The notes beneath the pieces were generated by a model. That model saw only the letters and a program-made list of their open reading frames with translations, searched no databases and was not told the origin of the DNA. This document shows positions 1-8,443 of a DNA stretch of 64,000 nucleotides, piece after piece. Source of the DNA: Parafrankia sp041008525 (GTDB taxonomy: Bacteria > Actinomycetota > Actinomycetes > Frankiales > Frankiaceae); the NCBI RefSeq assembly GCF_041008525.1, contig NZ_JBFLUG010000027.1, forward strand, positions 8,818 to 72,817, written 5' to 3'. The translations under genes were made by a program, and so were the position numbers. Numbering within the stretch: the stretch's first letter is position 1; every line of letters begins with the position of its first letter.

Positions 1-525
1 GCCGGCCACGGCAACCTGGTGAAGTTCAGCTGGGAGATGGTGCCCGCGGCCGGCGGTGAGGCCGCCTCGACCGGCTTCGACGTTCTCGTTCTCGACGACG
101 AGGGACGGATTCTGATCGACCACCAGTTCACCGACCCGGCCGTCCCGTCGGTGGAGCGCAACGAGCTGGCAGACCGCTACCTGGCCGTGTGGAACGAGCC
201 GGACCAGGCACGGCGCCGCGAGCGGCTCGCCGCCGTCTGGGCGCCCGGCGGCACGCTGGTGGACGCCGAGACCGGCGGCACGGCCAGCGGACTGGCAGCC
301 GTCGAGAAGGTGGTGGCGGCCGCGGACGCCCGGATCGCCGCGGGCTACCGTTCCCGGCGCATCGGCGACGCCGACGGCCATCGCGACGTTCTGCGGCTGC
401 ACTGGGAGCTGCGTTCGGCGGAGGGCCGGCGGGCAGCGCACGGGTTCGACTTCCTCGTGCTCGACGCGGACGGGCGCATCTCGGCCAGCCACCGGTTCGT
501 CGAACGGGTCGAGCCAGGCATCTGA
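1..525 (+). CDS. Tandem NTF2/SnoaL-like protein, 5' end outside the window
   Basis: The frame is open from the first base of the window, so the gene starts further left. The visible part holds the end of one NTF2-like fold, closing with a strand that reads FDVLVLDDEGRILIDHQF. A second full copy follows (about residues 50-170) and ends with the matching FDFLVLDADGRISASHRF. The two copies are therefore a tandem duplication. The second copy starts with the typical ELADRYLAVWNEPD helix. This fold is used by many ligand-binding proteins and small enzymes in natural-product pathways; the reaction here is unknown. A related single-domain protein lies at 24745-25128 on the other side of the cluster. 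A strong terminator hairpin follows the stop codon. Confidence 0.75.
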   Translation, partial: AGHGNLVKFSWEMVPAAGGEAASTGFDVLVLDDEGRILIDHQFTDPAVPSVERNELADRYLAVWNEPDQARRRERLAAVWAPGGTLVDAETGGTASGLAAVEKVVAAADARIAAGYRSRRIGDADGHRDVLRLHWELRSAEGRRAAHGFDFLVLDADGRISASHRFVERVEPGI

Positions 526-597
526 GTGCCGGGGCGCCAGGGCATTCCTGGCGCGGCGGCCAGGTGACAGCAGCCCGGTGAGCGGGCAGCAGAGGAC

Positions 598-638
598 AAG
601 CGGGCGGGAAACGGGCTTATGACCTTTCCCGCCCGCTT
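598..638 (+). terminator. Perfect 14-bp stem, likely terminator
   Basis: Positions 598-611 and 625-638 form a perfect 14-bp inverted repeat around a 13-nt loop. It lies 73 bp after the stop of the NTF2-like gene. The outer end has AA opposite TT. It probably ends transcription from the left part of the cluster before the SARP gene. Confidence 0.7.
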
Positions 639-1136
639 CACGTTGTCCGCACCAACCACCTGCCGCTCGGCGCGCCGCGGAGCGGCGAACCACCGGTGCC
701 ACTCCATCGCCTCCCACCGCGCCGCGGCGAGCACGCGCCAGCCGCCAGCCGCCAGCCACAGCCACAGCCACAGCCACAGCCAGCGCCGCACCCTTTATCA
801 CGTTCTGCGAAACGTTGCCGTTCACATTGGTATCACCTGCCCGACAATTGACTCGCAGCACCGGGCCACTCACTATGAGCATCAGCTGAGCGCAAGGAAC
901 CCTTGCCCATCTCGGTAGTGCCCGGAATTTCATCGTGAGGACACGGCGAGATCCCGGCACCCAGTTGGACAGTCACGTCGGTCCCAGTGGCGCAAGCCAC
1001 TGATCACCCGGACCCGGCGCGACCATGTCGGCGAGTCGCATCGCCATGAGCGTGTGTCCACGGCCCAGGGTTTCGTGGCGCAGCACAGGGTCCACGCGTG
1101 GATCCGATCCCGATCTCGCGGCAGGAGTGGATCGCC
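639..1136. promoter_or_regulatory. Gene-free region upstream of the SARP gene
   Basis: No convincing gene is seen here. Positions about 751-784 hold short tandem CCACAG-type hexamers. The stretch from about 795 to 930 is less GC-rich than its surroundings, as expected for a promoter and leader of the SARP gene at 1137. I cannot assign exact -35 and -10 boxes. Confidence 0.4.
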
Positions 1137-1910
1137 ATGCAGTTTTCCGTTCTCGGCTCGCTGGCAGTCTCCGCGCACGGCCGACGGAGCAGCATAAGTG
1201 GAAGATGTCAGGAAGCGCTTCTGCTGACATTGCTGATCAACGAGGGAACAGTGGTCGCGGTGGGAACCCTCATCGAGGAGCTGTGGGGGCCGCAGGCGCC
1301 CCGAAACGCGAGGAACGCGCTCCAGGCCCATGTGAGCCGATTACGGCGGGAACTCCACCGGCTGGAGCCGGACCGGCCCGAAGGCAGCATTGTGGCCCGC
1401 CACGGCGGCGGCTACCGGCTGAAACTGGCGCCGGCCGACGAGATTGACGCGACTGTCTTCATGACCGGTCTGCGTGACGTCCGGAGCTGGTGCCACAGCC
1501 GGCGGGACGAGGCCGTCGCACGGCTGCGGGAGCTGCTGTCACTGTGGTGTGGTCCGCTCTCGGGCGCCGCCGTCGAGGGCGCGATGTGCCGGGCGGCCGC
1601 AGCCCACTACGAGGAATCCCGGCTGGACGCGCTGGAGCTGTTGTTCGACCTCGAGCTGGTGGAGAACCGGCACGAGACGATCCTCAGCGAGGTACGGGAG
1701 CTGGCCGCCATGCATCCGCTGCGGGAGCGGTTCTGTGAGCAGCTGATGATCGCGCTGTACCGCTCCGGGCGGCAGGTGGAGGCACTCGACTACTACCACC
1801 GGCTGCGCCGTCGGCTGACCGGCGAGCTGGGCACCGGGCCGTCGGCGACGCTGCGGCGGACCGCGGAGGCGGTGCTCTCCCACAGCCCGCTGCTGACTGT
1901 TCAGCGGTGA
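1137..1910 (+). CDS. SARP-family pathway activator with a TTA codon
   Basis: Small SARP-type regulator of 257 aa. Residues about 1-95 form the OmpR-like winged helix (MQFSVLGSLAV start, ALQAHVSRLRRELHRLE recognition region, GGGYRL wing). Residues about 100-250 form the bacterial transcriptional activator domain (CEQLMIALYRSGRQVEALDYY). It has no ATPase or TPR extension. The ATG at 1137 is chosen because AGGAG lies at 1122-1126 and the family begins here; an in-frame GTG at 1098 is less likely. Leu69 is encoded by TTA (1341-1343), very rare in such genomes and typical of bldA-controlled activators in Streptomyces. SARPs bind heptameric direct repeats, and candidates lie at 3503-3581. It probably switches on the cluster; the valanimycin cluster also uses SARPs. 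Confidence 0.9.
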   Translation: MQFSVLGSLAVSAHGRRSSISGRCQEALLLTLLINEGTVVAVGTLIEELWGPQAPRNARNALQAHVSRLRRELHRLEPDRPEGSIVARHGGGYRLKLAPADEIDATVFMTGLRDVRSWCHSRRDEAVARLRELLSLWCGPLSGAAVEGAMCRAAAAHYEESRLDALELLFDLELVENRHETILSEVRELAAMHPLRERFCEQLMIALYRSGRQVEALDYYHRLRRRLTGELGTGPSATLRRTAEAVLSHSPLLTVQR

Positions 1911-1999
1911 GGGCGACGTGCCCGGCCGCCGGCCGCGACACGCCGGCGGCTGGGCACGGGCCTGCCCGCGCCCAGCCGCGCAGGGCCGGGCCTGACCGG

Positions 2000-2164
2000 T
2001 CAGCCCGCGACGGCGGCGAGCAGGCCGTCCAGCTCGGCGAGCACGCCGTCGGCCGCTGCGCACAGCGCGGTGTCATCCGGGTCGGCGCACACCGCGCCGA
2101 ACAGTTCCACCAGTTTCTCCCTGGTCCGCTCCACGGCGGCGGGCGTGTCGGGCAGGTCGTTCAT
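2000..2164 (-). CDS. Small acidic 54-aa protein of unknown function
   Basis: Open frame of 54 codons from ATG at 2164 to TGA at 2000. Almost every third base is G or C, the codon pattern of real genes in this genome. The product is rich in Ala, Leu, Asp and Glu, looks helical, and has two cysteines about 10 residues apart (AVCADPDDTALCAA). GGAG lies about 10 bases before the start. It follows the seryl-transferase-like gene on the same strand by about 100 bp, so the two may be co-transcribed. No family is recognised. Confidence 0.5.
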   Translation of the reverse strand: MNDLPDTPAAVERTREKLVELFGAVCADPDDTALCAAADGVLAELDGLLAAVAG

Positions 2165-2267
2165 CTGGAGAGTCTCCGATCGGTGTTGGCGGAGTGCCGG
2201 CAGCCGGGGCGGGCCGGCGCGTGGGTGGCTGGTGCCCGTCGTGCCGTCGTGCCGTCACAGCGCGCCG

Positions 2268-3317
2268 TCACAGCGCGCCGGCCGCCCGGAAGATGTGGAC
2301 GAAGTCGGCGATGCTCGCCGGGCCCTGGAACGCGACGTACTCGGGCAGGATCACGCTCTGCGCCCACTTCTCCTTGTAGGCGAGCTGGGTCGCCGCCGGG
2401 TAGACGGCTGCGCCGTGCTCCCAGAGGAAGTGCATGAACCAGGTGAACGCCGTGCTGGCACCCGGGAGCTCGAGATCGTCGCGCAGGGTGGTGAACGGCG
2501 TGAAGCCGAAGTGCAGCCATCGCACCCCCTCCGACTGGAGGACGTCGATGGCGGCCTTGTTGATCGCTTCCATGATGCCGGGTGAGTTGTCGGGCAGCCG
2601 GCGACTCAGGTCGTGCATCCAGCCCGGGCGGCTGCCGTACACCGGGGAGTAGGAGATGTACCCGGCGAGGCTGCCCTCGACGAGGCCGACGAACAACCGC
2701 CGGTGTTCCTGCATCGGCCCGCCGTACTGGCCGACCAGGTACTCCAGCTGCCGGGCGTTCTCGCCCTTGCTCGGCAGCCAGACCCGGTCGAGGGCGCGCA
2801 TCTCGTCGTGCCAGTCGTCCAGGTCGGCCTCGATGACGGTCAGCCCGTTACGCAGCGCCCGCGAGATCTTGTTCCGCAGCTGCATGAACCTGGTGCCGGC
2901 CAGGGTGAACCCCGCCAGGTCCACCGCGTACGAGGAGCCGATCTGGTTCACCGTGAAGCCATGATCGGCGTAGATCGCCGCATCGGCGGCCTGGACCTGC
3001 ACCGCGACGACGGTCTTTCCCTGCCTGCCGGCGAAGTCGACGAAGGCCGTCAACAGCTCGCGGTAGGACTCCGCGGGCGCGAAGGGGCCGCCGAGCTGGA
3101 CGAGGTTGCGGCTGGTCGGCCGGTAGACGACGACTCCGGGCCGGCCGGGCAGCGTGAAGTACGCATTGCCCTCGTTGACCGCCAGGAAGGAGCTGGGATT
3201 CTCCGCGTCGGTGAATCCCTGAATGGCCCGGAGCGCGGCCTGGGCAGAACTCTCCGGGCTGGTTGGGTCGGTTCGGGTCACGGCTCTGGTCACGGGTTCG
3301 GTCACGGTTTCGGTCAT
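2268..3317 (-). CDS. MprF/DUF2156-type aminoacyl-tRNA-dependent transferase (VlmA-like)
   Basis: 349-aa soluble protein matching the C-terminal catalytic domain of phosphatidylglycerol lysyltransferases (double GNAT fold). Visible family features are RNKISRALRNG, HDLSRRLPDNSPGIMEAI and WLHFGFTPFTTL. It lacks the membrane flippase domain of MprF. The known natural-product member is VlmA of valanimycin biosynthesis, which moves serine from seryl-tRNA to isobutylhydroxylamine. A pathway SerRS (25225-26517) and an N-hydroxylase (5454-6593) sit in the same cluster, so seryl transfer onto an alkyl hydroxylamine is the best inference. The ATG at 3317 is chosen (AGGA about 10 nt upstream); an in-frame GTG at 3389 would add 24 residues. 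It is divergent from the 3726 operon and likely shares its control. Confidence 0.82.
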   Translation of the reverse strand: MTETVTEPVTRAVTRTDPTSPESSAQAALRAIQGFTDAENPSSFLAVNEGNAYFTLPGRPGVVVYRPTSRNLVQLGGPFAPAESYRELLTAFVDFAGRQGKTVVAVQVQAADAAIYADHGFTVNQIGSSYAVDLAGFTLAGTRFMQLRNKISRALRNGLTVIEADLDDWHDEMRALDRVWLPSKGENARQLEYLVGQYGGPMQEHRRLFVGLVEGSLAGYISYSPVYGSRPGWMHDLSRRLPDNSPGIMEAINKAAIDVLQSEGVRWLHFGFTPFTTLRDDLELPGASTAFTWFMHFLWEHGAAVYPAATQLAYKEKWAQSVILPEYVAFQGPASIADFVHIFRAAGAL

Positions 3318-3502
3318 CGGGATAGTCCTGTCCGCCGGTTCCGCAGGGATGGCTCGCCCGGGCTCCGAGCCTGCGACGGCGACTCTCACCGCACCTGCAA
3401 GGCTTTCCTGATCTGACCCACGGGCGTCGCGCGACCATACGACGCCAGAACTCGGGGCGGCAAGATACAGGAATACGTTTTGGGGCCCGTCCCGGCCCGG
3501 TC

Positions 3503-3581
3503 GTCAGCGGCCCGTAAGCGCGCTGTCAGAAATGCGTTCGCGGCGGCCGGTGGAACGTCTGGCGTCAGAAGAGCGTCAGCG
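3503..3581 (+). promoter_or_regulatory. Candidate SARP operator: GTCAGMR heptamers
   Basis: The heptamers GTCAGCG (3503), GTCAGAA (3525), GTCAGAA (3564) and GTCAGCG (3575) all face the same way. The first pair is 22 bp apart and the second pair 11 bp apart, so each pair sits on one helix face. That is the spacing SARP proteins use. They lie 145-223 bp before the 3726 start, in the divergent region 3318-3725 that serves both the transferase and the main operon. Confidence 0.5.
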
Positions 3582-3725
3582 CCGGGTAAGCCGGCACCGC
3601 CAGCATCGAATTCGACGGGCCAGGCAGCAGCCGCCCGGTGGAGCCGGGGTTGCGCAATGCGGGTTCCGGCACCTTTCACAGGTCCCCCGAGACATCGGCG
3701 ATGGTCTGAGGAGAAGTCGACAGCC

Positions 3726-5420
3726 ATGGCGAGACCACATCCGAGGCCAAATTCTGGAGACGGCCGGTCTGCGGGCGCGTACACACCGCCGGCCCGGGCG
3801 ACCGTCTCCCCCGGAAGTCGGGAGAAGCCGCTGCTGAGCTATCCCTCCTACATCGGCGGCAAGGACGTCGAGGGTGTCGGCTGGGTGTACACGGTGAGTT
3901 CCCGGTCGTTGTTGGAGGACGTCTTCACCAGCGTCAGCCTGAAGCGTTCACTGGAACAGGATCCGGATCCGCTTTCACCGGCCGCCCAGCACCGGTATGT
4001 GACGGGCCGCTGCGCGGTCGTCGCCGATGCCGACGTGGACACGGCGACGGAGGCGGCGGCCGCCGCCGTGCCGGAGTGGGCGGCCGTTCCGCTGGCTGAC
4101 CGGCTCCGGCTCGGCCGGCTCTTCCGGGAGAAGCTGCTGGAGCACGAGGAGACCTTCCTCGAGATCCTGGTGGCCGAGGCGCACCCCCGCCGGCTGGCCC
4201 GCTGGGAGCTGGCCTGCCTGTTGCAGGTCTTCAGCGAGGCCAGCTGCTCCTTCTACGAGCAGCAGATGTACGCCGAGTTCACGCACGGCCCGCGCCGGCT
4301 GATCGTCCGCCGCCAGCCGGATGGCGTCGTCTGCCTGAACCCGCCGCAGAACGCGCCGGCGCCGAGCTCGGCGCTCGCCGTGCTGGCGCTGATGGCCGGC
4401 AACGCCGTCGTCGTGCGGGCGCCCCGCAGCATCGCGCTGAGCACCATGTTCCTGTTGCGGGAGCTGGTGGTGCCGCTGCTCGACGAGCTCGGGGCGCCCC
4501 CGGGAACGCTGAACGTCATCTGCGGCAAACCGGCGCAGATGCTCGACCGCTGGCTCGAGCATCCCCAGGTGAACGACATCCTGTACTTCGGCGGCAGCGA
4601 GGCGGGGCTGCGCTTCGAACAGGAGTGCGTCGCCCGCGGCAAGAAGCCGATCCTGGAGCTGGCCGGCAACGACAGCTTCGTGGTGTGGAAGGACGCGGAT
4701 CTCCCGCTCGCCGTCGAGGCGATCACCGAGTGCTTCTACGGCTCGGGGCAGATCTGCATGGTGCCCAACCACGTGATCGTGCACCCGGATGTCGCCGAGG
4801 AGCTGTTGCGACTGCTCAAGGCCCGGGCCGAGACGATCCGGCCGGGTTTCCCCGACGACGACGAGGTGGTGCTCTCACCGGTCCGTCGCAGCGAGAAGTT
4901 CTTCGCGCTGCTGCGGCAGGCCATCGCCGGCGGCGGTGAGCTGGTCACCGGCGGGCGGCGACTCGAGGTGGACGGGACACCCTCCCAGGCCGGGATGTTC
5001 CTGGAGCCGACGGTGGTCCGGGTGAACGGGCTGGCCGGTGCGCGGGAACTCGACATGGTGCGGCACGAGACGTTCTTTCCGCTGCTGCCGGTCGTCGTCC
5101 CCGCGCCGACCCCGGACGACGAACTGCTCGCCGAGATCATCCACTTCACCAACGCGAACGAGTACGGGCTGCGCAACTCCTTCTGGTCCGGCTCCCCCAC
5201 CGTGGTGGAGCGCTACATCAGCCGGCTCCGCAACGGCGGCCTGGTGAAGGTGAACGACTCGCACATCGGATTCCTGCCCTACCTTCCGACGCACGGTGGG
5301 ACGGGGCTGACGGGCGGCGCCTTCGGCGAGGCGAACTACCCGATCCTCAAGACCTCGCACATTCAGGGCGTGAGCATCGCGACCGGCGTCGTGCCGAGCA
5401 TCGCGGCCTTCGAACGCTGA
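3726..5420 (+). CDS. Aldehyde dehydrogenase-family acyl reductase
   Basis: 564-aa member of the NAD(P)-dependent aldehyde dehydrogenase superfamily. The catalytic Cys344 lies in GSGQICMVPN and the general base Glu311 in LELAGND. The Rossmann region spans about residues 200-330. Start ATG 3726 follows GAGGAG; the roughly 45 Pro/Arg-rich residues before LLSYPSYIGG are atypical, so a later start is possible. It leads a tightly packed operon with an N-hydroxylase-like protein and an aminotransferase. In this setting it would reduce an acyl thioester to the aldehyde used by the aminotransferase, or oxidise an aldehyde; direction cannot be told from sequence. Confidence 0.82.
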   Translation: MARPHPRPNSGDGRSAGAYTPPARATVSPGSREKPLLSYPSYIGGKDVEGVGWVYTVSSRSLLEDVFTSVSLKRSLEQDPDPLSPAAQHRYVTGRCAVVADADVDTATEAAAAAVPEWAAVPLADRLRLGRLFREKLLEHEETFLEILVAEAHPRRLARWELACLLQVFSEASCSFYEQQMYAEFTHGPRRLIVRRQPDGVVCLNPPQNAPAPSSALAVLALMAGNAVVVRAPRSIALSTMFLLRELVVPLLDELGAPPGTLNVICGKPAQMLDRWLEHPQVNDILYFGGSEAGLRFEQECVARGKKPILELAGNDSFVVWKDADLPLAVEAITECFYGSGQICMVPNHVIVHPDVAEELLRLLKARAETIRPGFPDDDEVVLSPVRRSEKFFALLRQAIAGGGELVTGGRRLEVDGTPSQAGMFLEPTVVRVNGLAGARELDMVRHETFFPLLPVVVPAPTPDDELLAEIIHFTNANEYGLRNSFWSGSPTVVERYISRLRNGGLVKVNDSHIGFLPYLPTHGGTGLTGGAFGEANYPILKTSHIQGVSIATGVVPSIAAFER

Positions 5421-5453
5421 ATTCCCGCCAGGGCCGACCGGAGGACATTTCCC

Positions 5454-6593
5454 ATGCGTTCCCTCGACGTGGCGCGTGACGCCTGCGAACGTCACCACCC
5501 CGGGCTCGTGAAGAGCCTGGCCGACATTCCGCTGACCGAGCGGGAGACCCCCGGCAGCCCGGTGATCGACCTGTTCCGGACGCACGGCGGCACCGGGCTG
5601 CTGGCCCCGGCCGCCTACGGCGGGCACGGCGTCGACGCGCTGGAGGCGGTGCGGGTGACCCGGGCCGTCGGCGCCAGCTCGCCGTCGCTCGGCGTCGCCG
5701 CGACCATGCACAACTTCACCACCGCGATGCTCTTCGCGCTCGCCGCCGACGCGGACCGGCTCACCCCGTCGCAGATCCGGGAGCTGGCCCGGATCGCGCC
5801 GGAGGGCCTGCTGCTCGCATCCGGCTGGGCGGAGGGCCGCACCGAGCAGAACATCCTCAGCCCGTCGGTGGTGTGCGCCCCGGTCGACGGCGGCTTCCTG
5901 GTCAACGGGGCGAAGAAGCCGTGCAGCCTGTCCGGCTCGATGAGCCTGCTGACGGCGAGCGTGTCGGTTCCCGGGGAGAACGGCGCACCGACGCTGGCGG
6001 TGCTGCTGATCCCGGCGGACTCGCCGGGCATCACCATCCACCCGTTCTGGTCCAGCCCGGTCCTGGCCGCGGCCCAGAGCGAGGAGGTGCGGCTCGCCGA
6101 CGTCTTCGTGCCGGACAGCCTGCTCATCCGGACGACGGCGGACGACCCGAAGCGGCTGGACGATCTGCAGGCCGCCGCCTTCGTCTGGTTCGAGATGCTG
6201 GTCACCTCCGCCTATGTCGGTGCGGCCAGCACGCTCGTCGAGCTGGTGCTGGCGCGGGGCCGCGGCAGTGTCAGCGACCGGGCCGCCCTCGGGCTGCACC
6301 TGGAGAACGCGGTCGCGCTCACCGAGGGCGTGGCCCGGGCGGTACGCGACGGCCTGGACGGCGACGAGGCGGTCTCGGCCGTCCTGGTGGCCCGGTTCGC
6401 CGCGCAGACCGCGATCGGCCTGGCCACCGACCTGGCTGTCGAGCTGCTCGGCGGGATCGCCTTCATCACCGCGCCGGAGATCGCCTACCTGTGCTCGGCG
6501 GTCCGCCCGCTGGGCTTCCACCCGCCGTCCCGGACCAGCACGGCGGACGCCCTCGTCGAGTACTGGGCCGGCGGCCCGCTCGTCCTCGCCTGA
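5454..6593 (+). CDS. Acyl-CoA dehydrogenase-fold flavin N-hydroxylase (VlmH-like)
   Basis: 379-aa protein with the acyl-CoA dehydrogenase fold: N-terminal helices, a central beta domain (about 120-230, ASGWAEGRTEQNIL and NGAKKPCSLSGSM), and a C-terminal four-helix bundle. The family includes two-component flavin monooxygenases such as isobutylamine N-hydroxylase VlmH, which takes reduced flavin from a separate reductase. A matching flavin reductase lies at 8968-9531. Next to an aminotransferase, N-hydroxylation of an alkylamine is the most coherent role. An ordinary acyl-CoA dehydrogenase is the alternative. GGAGGACA precedes the ATG. The gap to the previous gene is 33 bp and to the next 19 bp. 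Confidence 0.75.
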   Translation: MRSLDVARDACERHHPGLVKSLADIPLTERETPGSPVIDLFRTHGGTGLLAPAAYGGHGVDALEAVRVTRAVGASSPSLGVAATMHNFTTAMLFALAADADRLTPSQIRELARIAPEGLLLASGWAEGRTEQNILSPSVVCAPVDGGFLVNGAKKPCSLSGSMSLLTASVSVPGENGAPTLAVLLIPADSPGITIHPFWSSPVLAAAQSEEVRLADVFVPDSLLIRTTADDPKRLDDLQAAAFVWFEMLVTSAYVGAASTLVELVLARGRGSVSDRAALGLHLENAVALTEGVARAVRDGLDGDEAVSAVLVARFAAQTAIGLATDLAVELLGGIAFITAPEIAYLCSAVRPLGFHPPSRTSTADALVEYWAGGPLVLA

Positions 6594-6612
6594 CCGCACT
6601 GGAGGCCCCTTC

Positions 6613-7908
6613 ATGACCACAGTCACCCAGCCGCCCACCGACATCGCCGGCCCCGAGTCGCCGGCACAGACCCTGCGGCGCTACCGCCAGCATCTGAGCA
6701 AGGGCCGGGCCGTCGTCGCCGAGATGTTCGGCAGCCACCTGGAGATGGCGTCGTCCGGTGCCTGGCTGTGGACCAGTGCGGGCGAGCGGTTCCTGAACTG
6801 CGGCGGCTACGGCGTGCTGACCCTGGGCGCCCGGCATCCGACCGTGCTGGCGGAGGTTCGCAACCAGCTGGACGCCCATCCGATCGCCACCCGCATCCTG
6901 CTGGAGCCGACCGTCGGCCGGGCCGCCGAGGCGCTGGCGTCGGTCGTCCCGCCGAGCCTGAACCGGATGCACTTCGCGCTCTCCGGCGCGGAGGCGGTGG
7001 AGACGGGGCTGAAGCTGGCCCGGGCCAACGGCCGGCGCCGACTGGTCTCGATGCACCTGGGTTACCACGGCAAGACCCTCGGCGCGCTGTCCGTCACCGC
7101 GAAGGAGGTGTACCAGGAGCCGTTCCGGCCGCTGCTGCCGGACGTCACGCACATCCCGTTCGGGGACCTGCCCGCGCTGGAGGCGGAGCTCGCCGCCCAC
7201 CCGGGCGAGGTGTGCGTCATCGTCGAGCCGGTCCAGGGCGAGGGCGGGGTCATCCTGCCGCCGCCGGGGTACCTGCCCGGCGTCGAGGCGCTGTGCCGGG
7301 AGTACGGCGGTTTCCTGATCCTGGACGAGGTGCAGACCGGCATGGGCCGGCTCGGTGCCTGGTGGGGCGCGGACCTCTACGGGGTGCTCCCGGACGTCCT
7401 GCTCACCGGCAAGGCTCTCGGCGGCGGGGTGCTGCCGGTCTGCGCGGCGCTGGCGAACCGCAGGACGTTCTCGGTGTTCGACAAGGACCCGTACCGGCAC
7501 ACCGGCACCTTCACCGGCGCGCCGGTCCTGATGGCCGCCGTCGTGGGGGCGATCAGGGCCACGAAGGAGGAGGACGTCCCGGCGCGGGCGGCCAGCCTCG
7601 GCGCGCGGCTCCTGCCCGCCCTCACCGAGATCGTCACCCGGAAGCTGCCGGGGCTCGTGGTCGAGGTGCGTGGCCAGGGCCTGCTGATCGGCATCGAGTT
7701 CGCCGAGGCCGGGCTGGCCGGCGAGTTCCTCATCGAACTGTTCAACAACCGTGTCGTCGCCAACCACTCGATGAACGGGAGCTCGGTCGTGCGGCTGACG
7801 CCGCCGGCGATTCTCGACGACGCGCAGGTCGACTTCCTGCTCGCCGCCTTCGAGCAGGCCGCCGACGACCTGCTGGCACACGGTGCCACGATGCCGGAAG
7901 GGCTGTGA
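6613..7908 (+). CDS. Class III PLP aminotransferase
   Basis: 431-aa fold-type I, class III aminotransferase (ornithine/GABA type). Visible are the cofactor-binding GAEAVETGLKLAR, the YHGKTLGALS segment, DEVQTGMGR containing the PLP-ring aspartate, and the PLP lysine Lys267 in LTGKALGGG. The late HTGTFTGAP motif is also present. The ATG at 6613 is preceded by GGAGG; the open frame extends upstream through the previous gene but without a good start. The predicted role is to convert the aldehyde from the 3726 enzyme to a primary amine, substrate for the 5454 N-hydroxylase. Valanimycin instead gets its amine by decarboxylating valine, so the amine source here differs. Confidence 0.88.
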   Translation: MTTVTQPPTDIAGPESPAQTLRRYRQHLSKGRAVVAEMFGSHLEMASSGAWLWTSAGERFLNCGGYGVLTLGARHPTVLAEVRNQLDAHPIATRILLEPTVGRAAEALASVVPPSLNRMHFALSGAEAVETGLKLARANGRRRLVSMHLGYHGKTLGALSVTAKEVYQEPFRPLLPDVTHIPFGDLPALEAELAAHPGEVCVIVEPVQGEGGVILPPPGYLPGVEALCREYGGFLILDEVQTGMGRLGAWWGADLYGVLPDVLLTGKALGGGVLPVCAALANRRTFSVFDKDPYRHTGTFTGAPVLMAAVVGAIRATKEEDVPARAASLGARLLPALTEIVTRKLPGLVVEVRGQGLLIGIEFAEAGLAGEFLIELFNNRVVANHSMNGSSVVRLTPPAILDDAQVDFLLAAFEQAADDLLAHGATMPEGL

Positions 7909-7913
7909 CCGTC

Positions 7914-8429
7914 ATGCGGAAAGTCGTACTGGACGCGGTCGTCCACGGGGTCTCCCCCGGGGACGTCTTCGAGAACGTGGCGTCGTGGGAGCGATACCAG
8001 GAACTGGCTCCGCACGCGGAGTCGGTGGTGGTGCACCGCGGCCGGCCGGAGCCGACCGGCTCGTCCAGCTGGGAGCTGCATTTCCGCAGCGGGCTGCTGC
8101 AGTGGTCCGAGGACGAGCGTTTCCTCACCGACCAGCTGCGGATCGAGTTCGAGCAGACCGAGGGCGATTTCGACGTCTTCACCGGTACCTGGACGCTCGC
8201 CGTCGACGGCGGAAACCCGGCTGACACGGCCGTGCGCTTCGTCTGCGACTTCGACTTCGGTATCCCGAGCCTCGAGGGCATTCTCGACCCGATCGCCGAG
8301 CGGGTCATCAAGGAGACGGTCGCCTGGGCGATCGCCGGCATGCACGAGAAGGTCACCTTCGGCGGCGGCCTGGACCTGACACCGGCAAACGTGGGCGGCG
8401 CCGAGGCTGCCGTCCCGGCCACGGCCTGA
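7914..8429 (+). CDS. SRPBCC/START-like protein (aromatase/cyclase-type fold)
   Basis: 171-aa protein with the helix-grip SRPBCC fold: an early VVHGVSPGDVFENVASWERYQELAP helix region, antiparallel strands, and a long C-terminal helix (PIAERVIKETVAWAIAGM). Members bind hydrophobic ligands or act as cyclases or lyases on tethered intermediates. The ATG at 7914 is 6 bp after the aminotransferase stop; an in-frame GTG at 7905 overlaps that stop and is also possible. The polyketide-cyclase relationship is formal only; here it may carry or isomerise the alkyl intermediate. A GxSWELHF strand and FDFGIPSLEGILDP are conserved-looking. Confidence 0.75.
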   Translation: MRKVVLDAVVHGVSPGDVFENVASWERYQELAPHAESVVVHRGRPEPTGSSSWELHFRSGLLQWSEDERFLTDQLRIEFEQTEGDFDVFTGTWTLAVDGGNPADTAVRFVCDFDFGIPSLEGILDPIAERVIKETVAWAIAGMHEKVTFGGGLDLTPANVGGAEAAVPATA

Positions 8430-8443
8430 CGAGGTATATCGCC

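Noticed and set aside
751..784. Hexamer repeats as a regulatory array
   Set aside because: Short slippage-type CCACAG repeats with no spacing pattern tied to a promoter.
5454..6593. Plain fatty-acid beta-oxidation acyl-CoA dehydrogenase
   Set aside because: Possible, but a paired flavin reductase, aminotransferase and diiron enzyme in one operon favour the N-hydroxylase reading; kept as an alternative.
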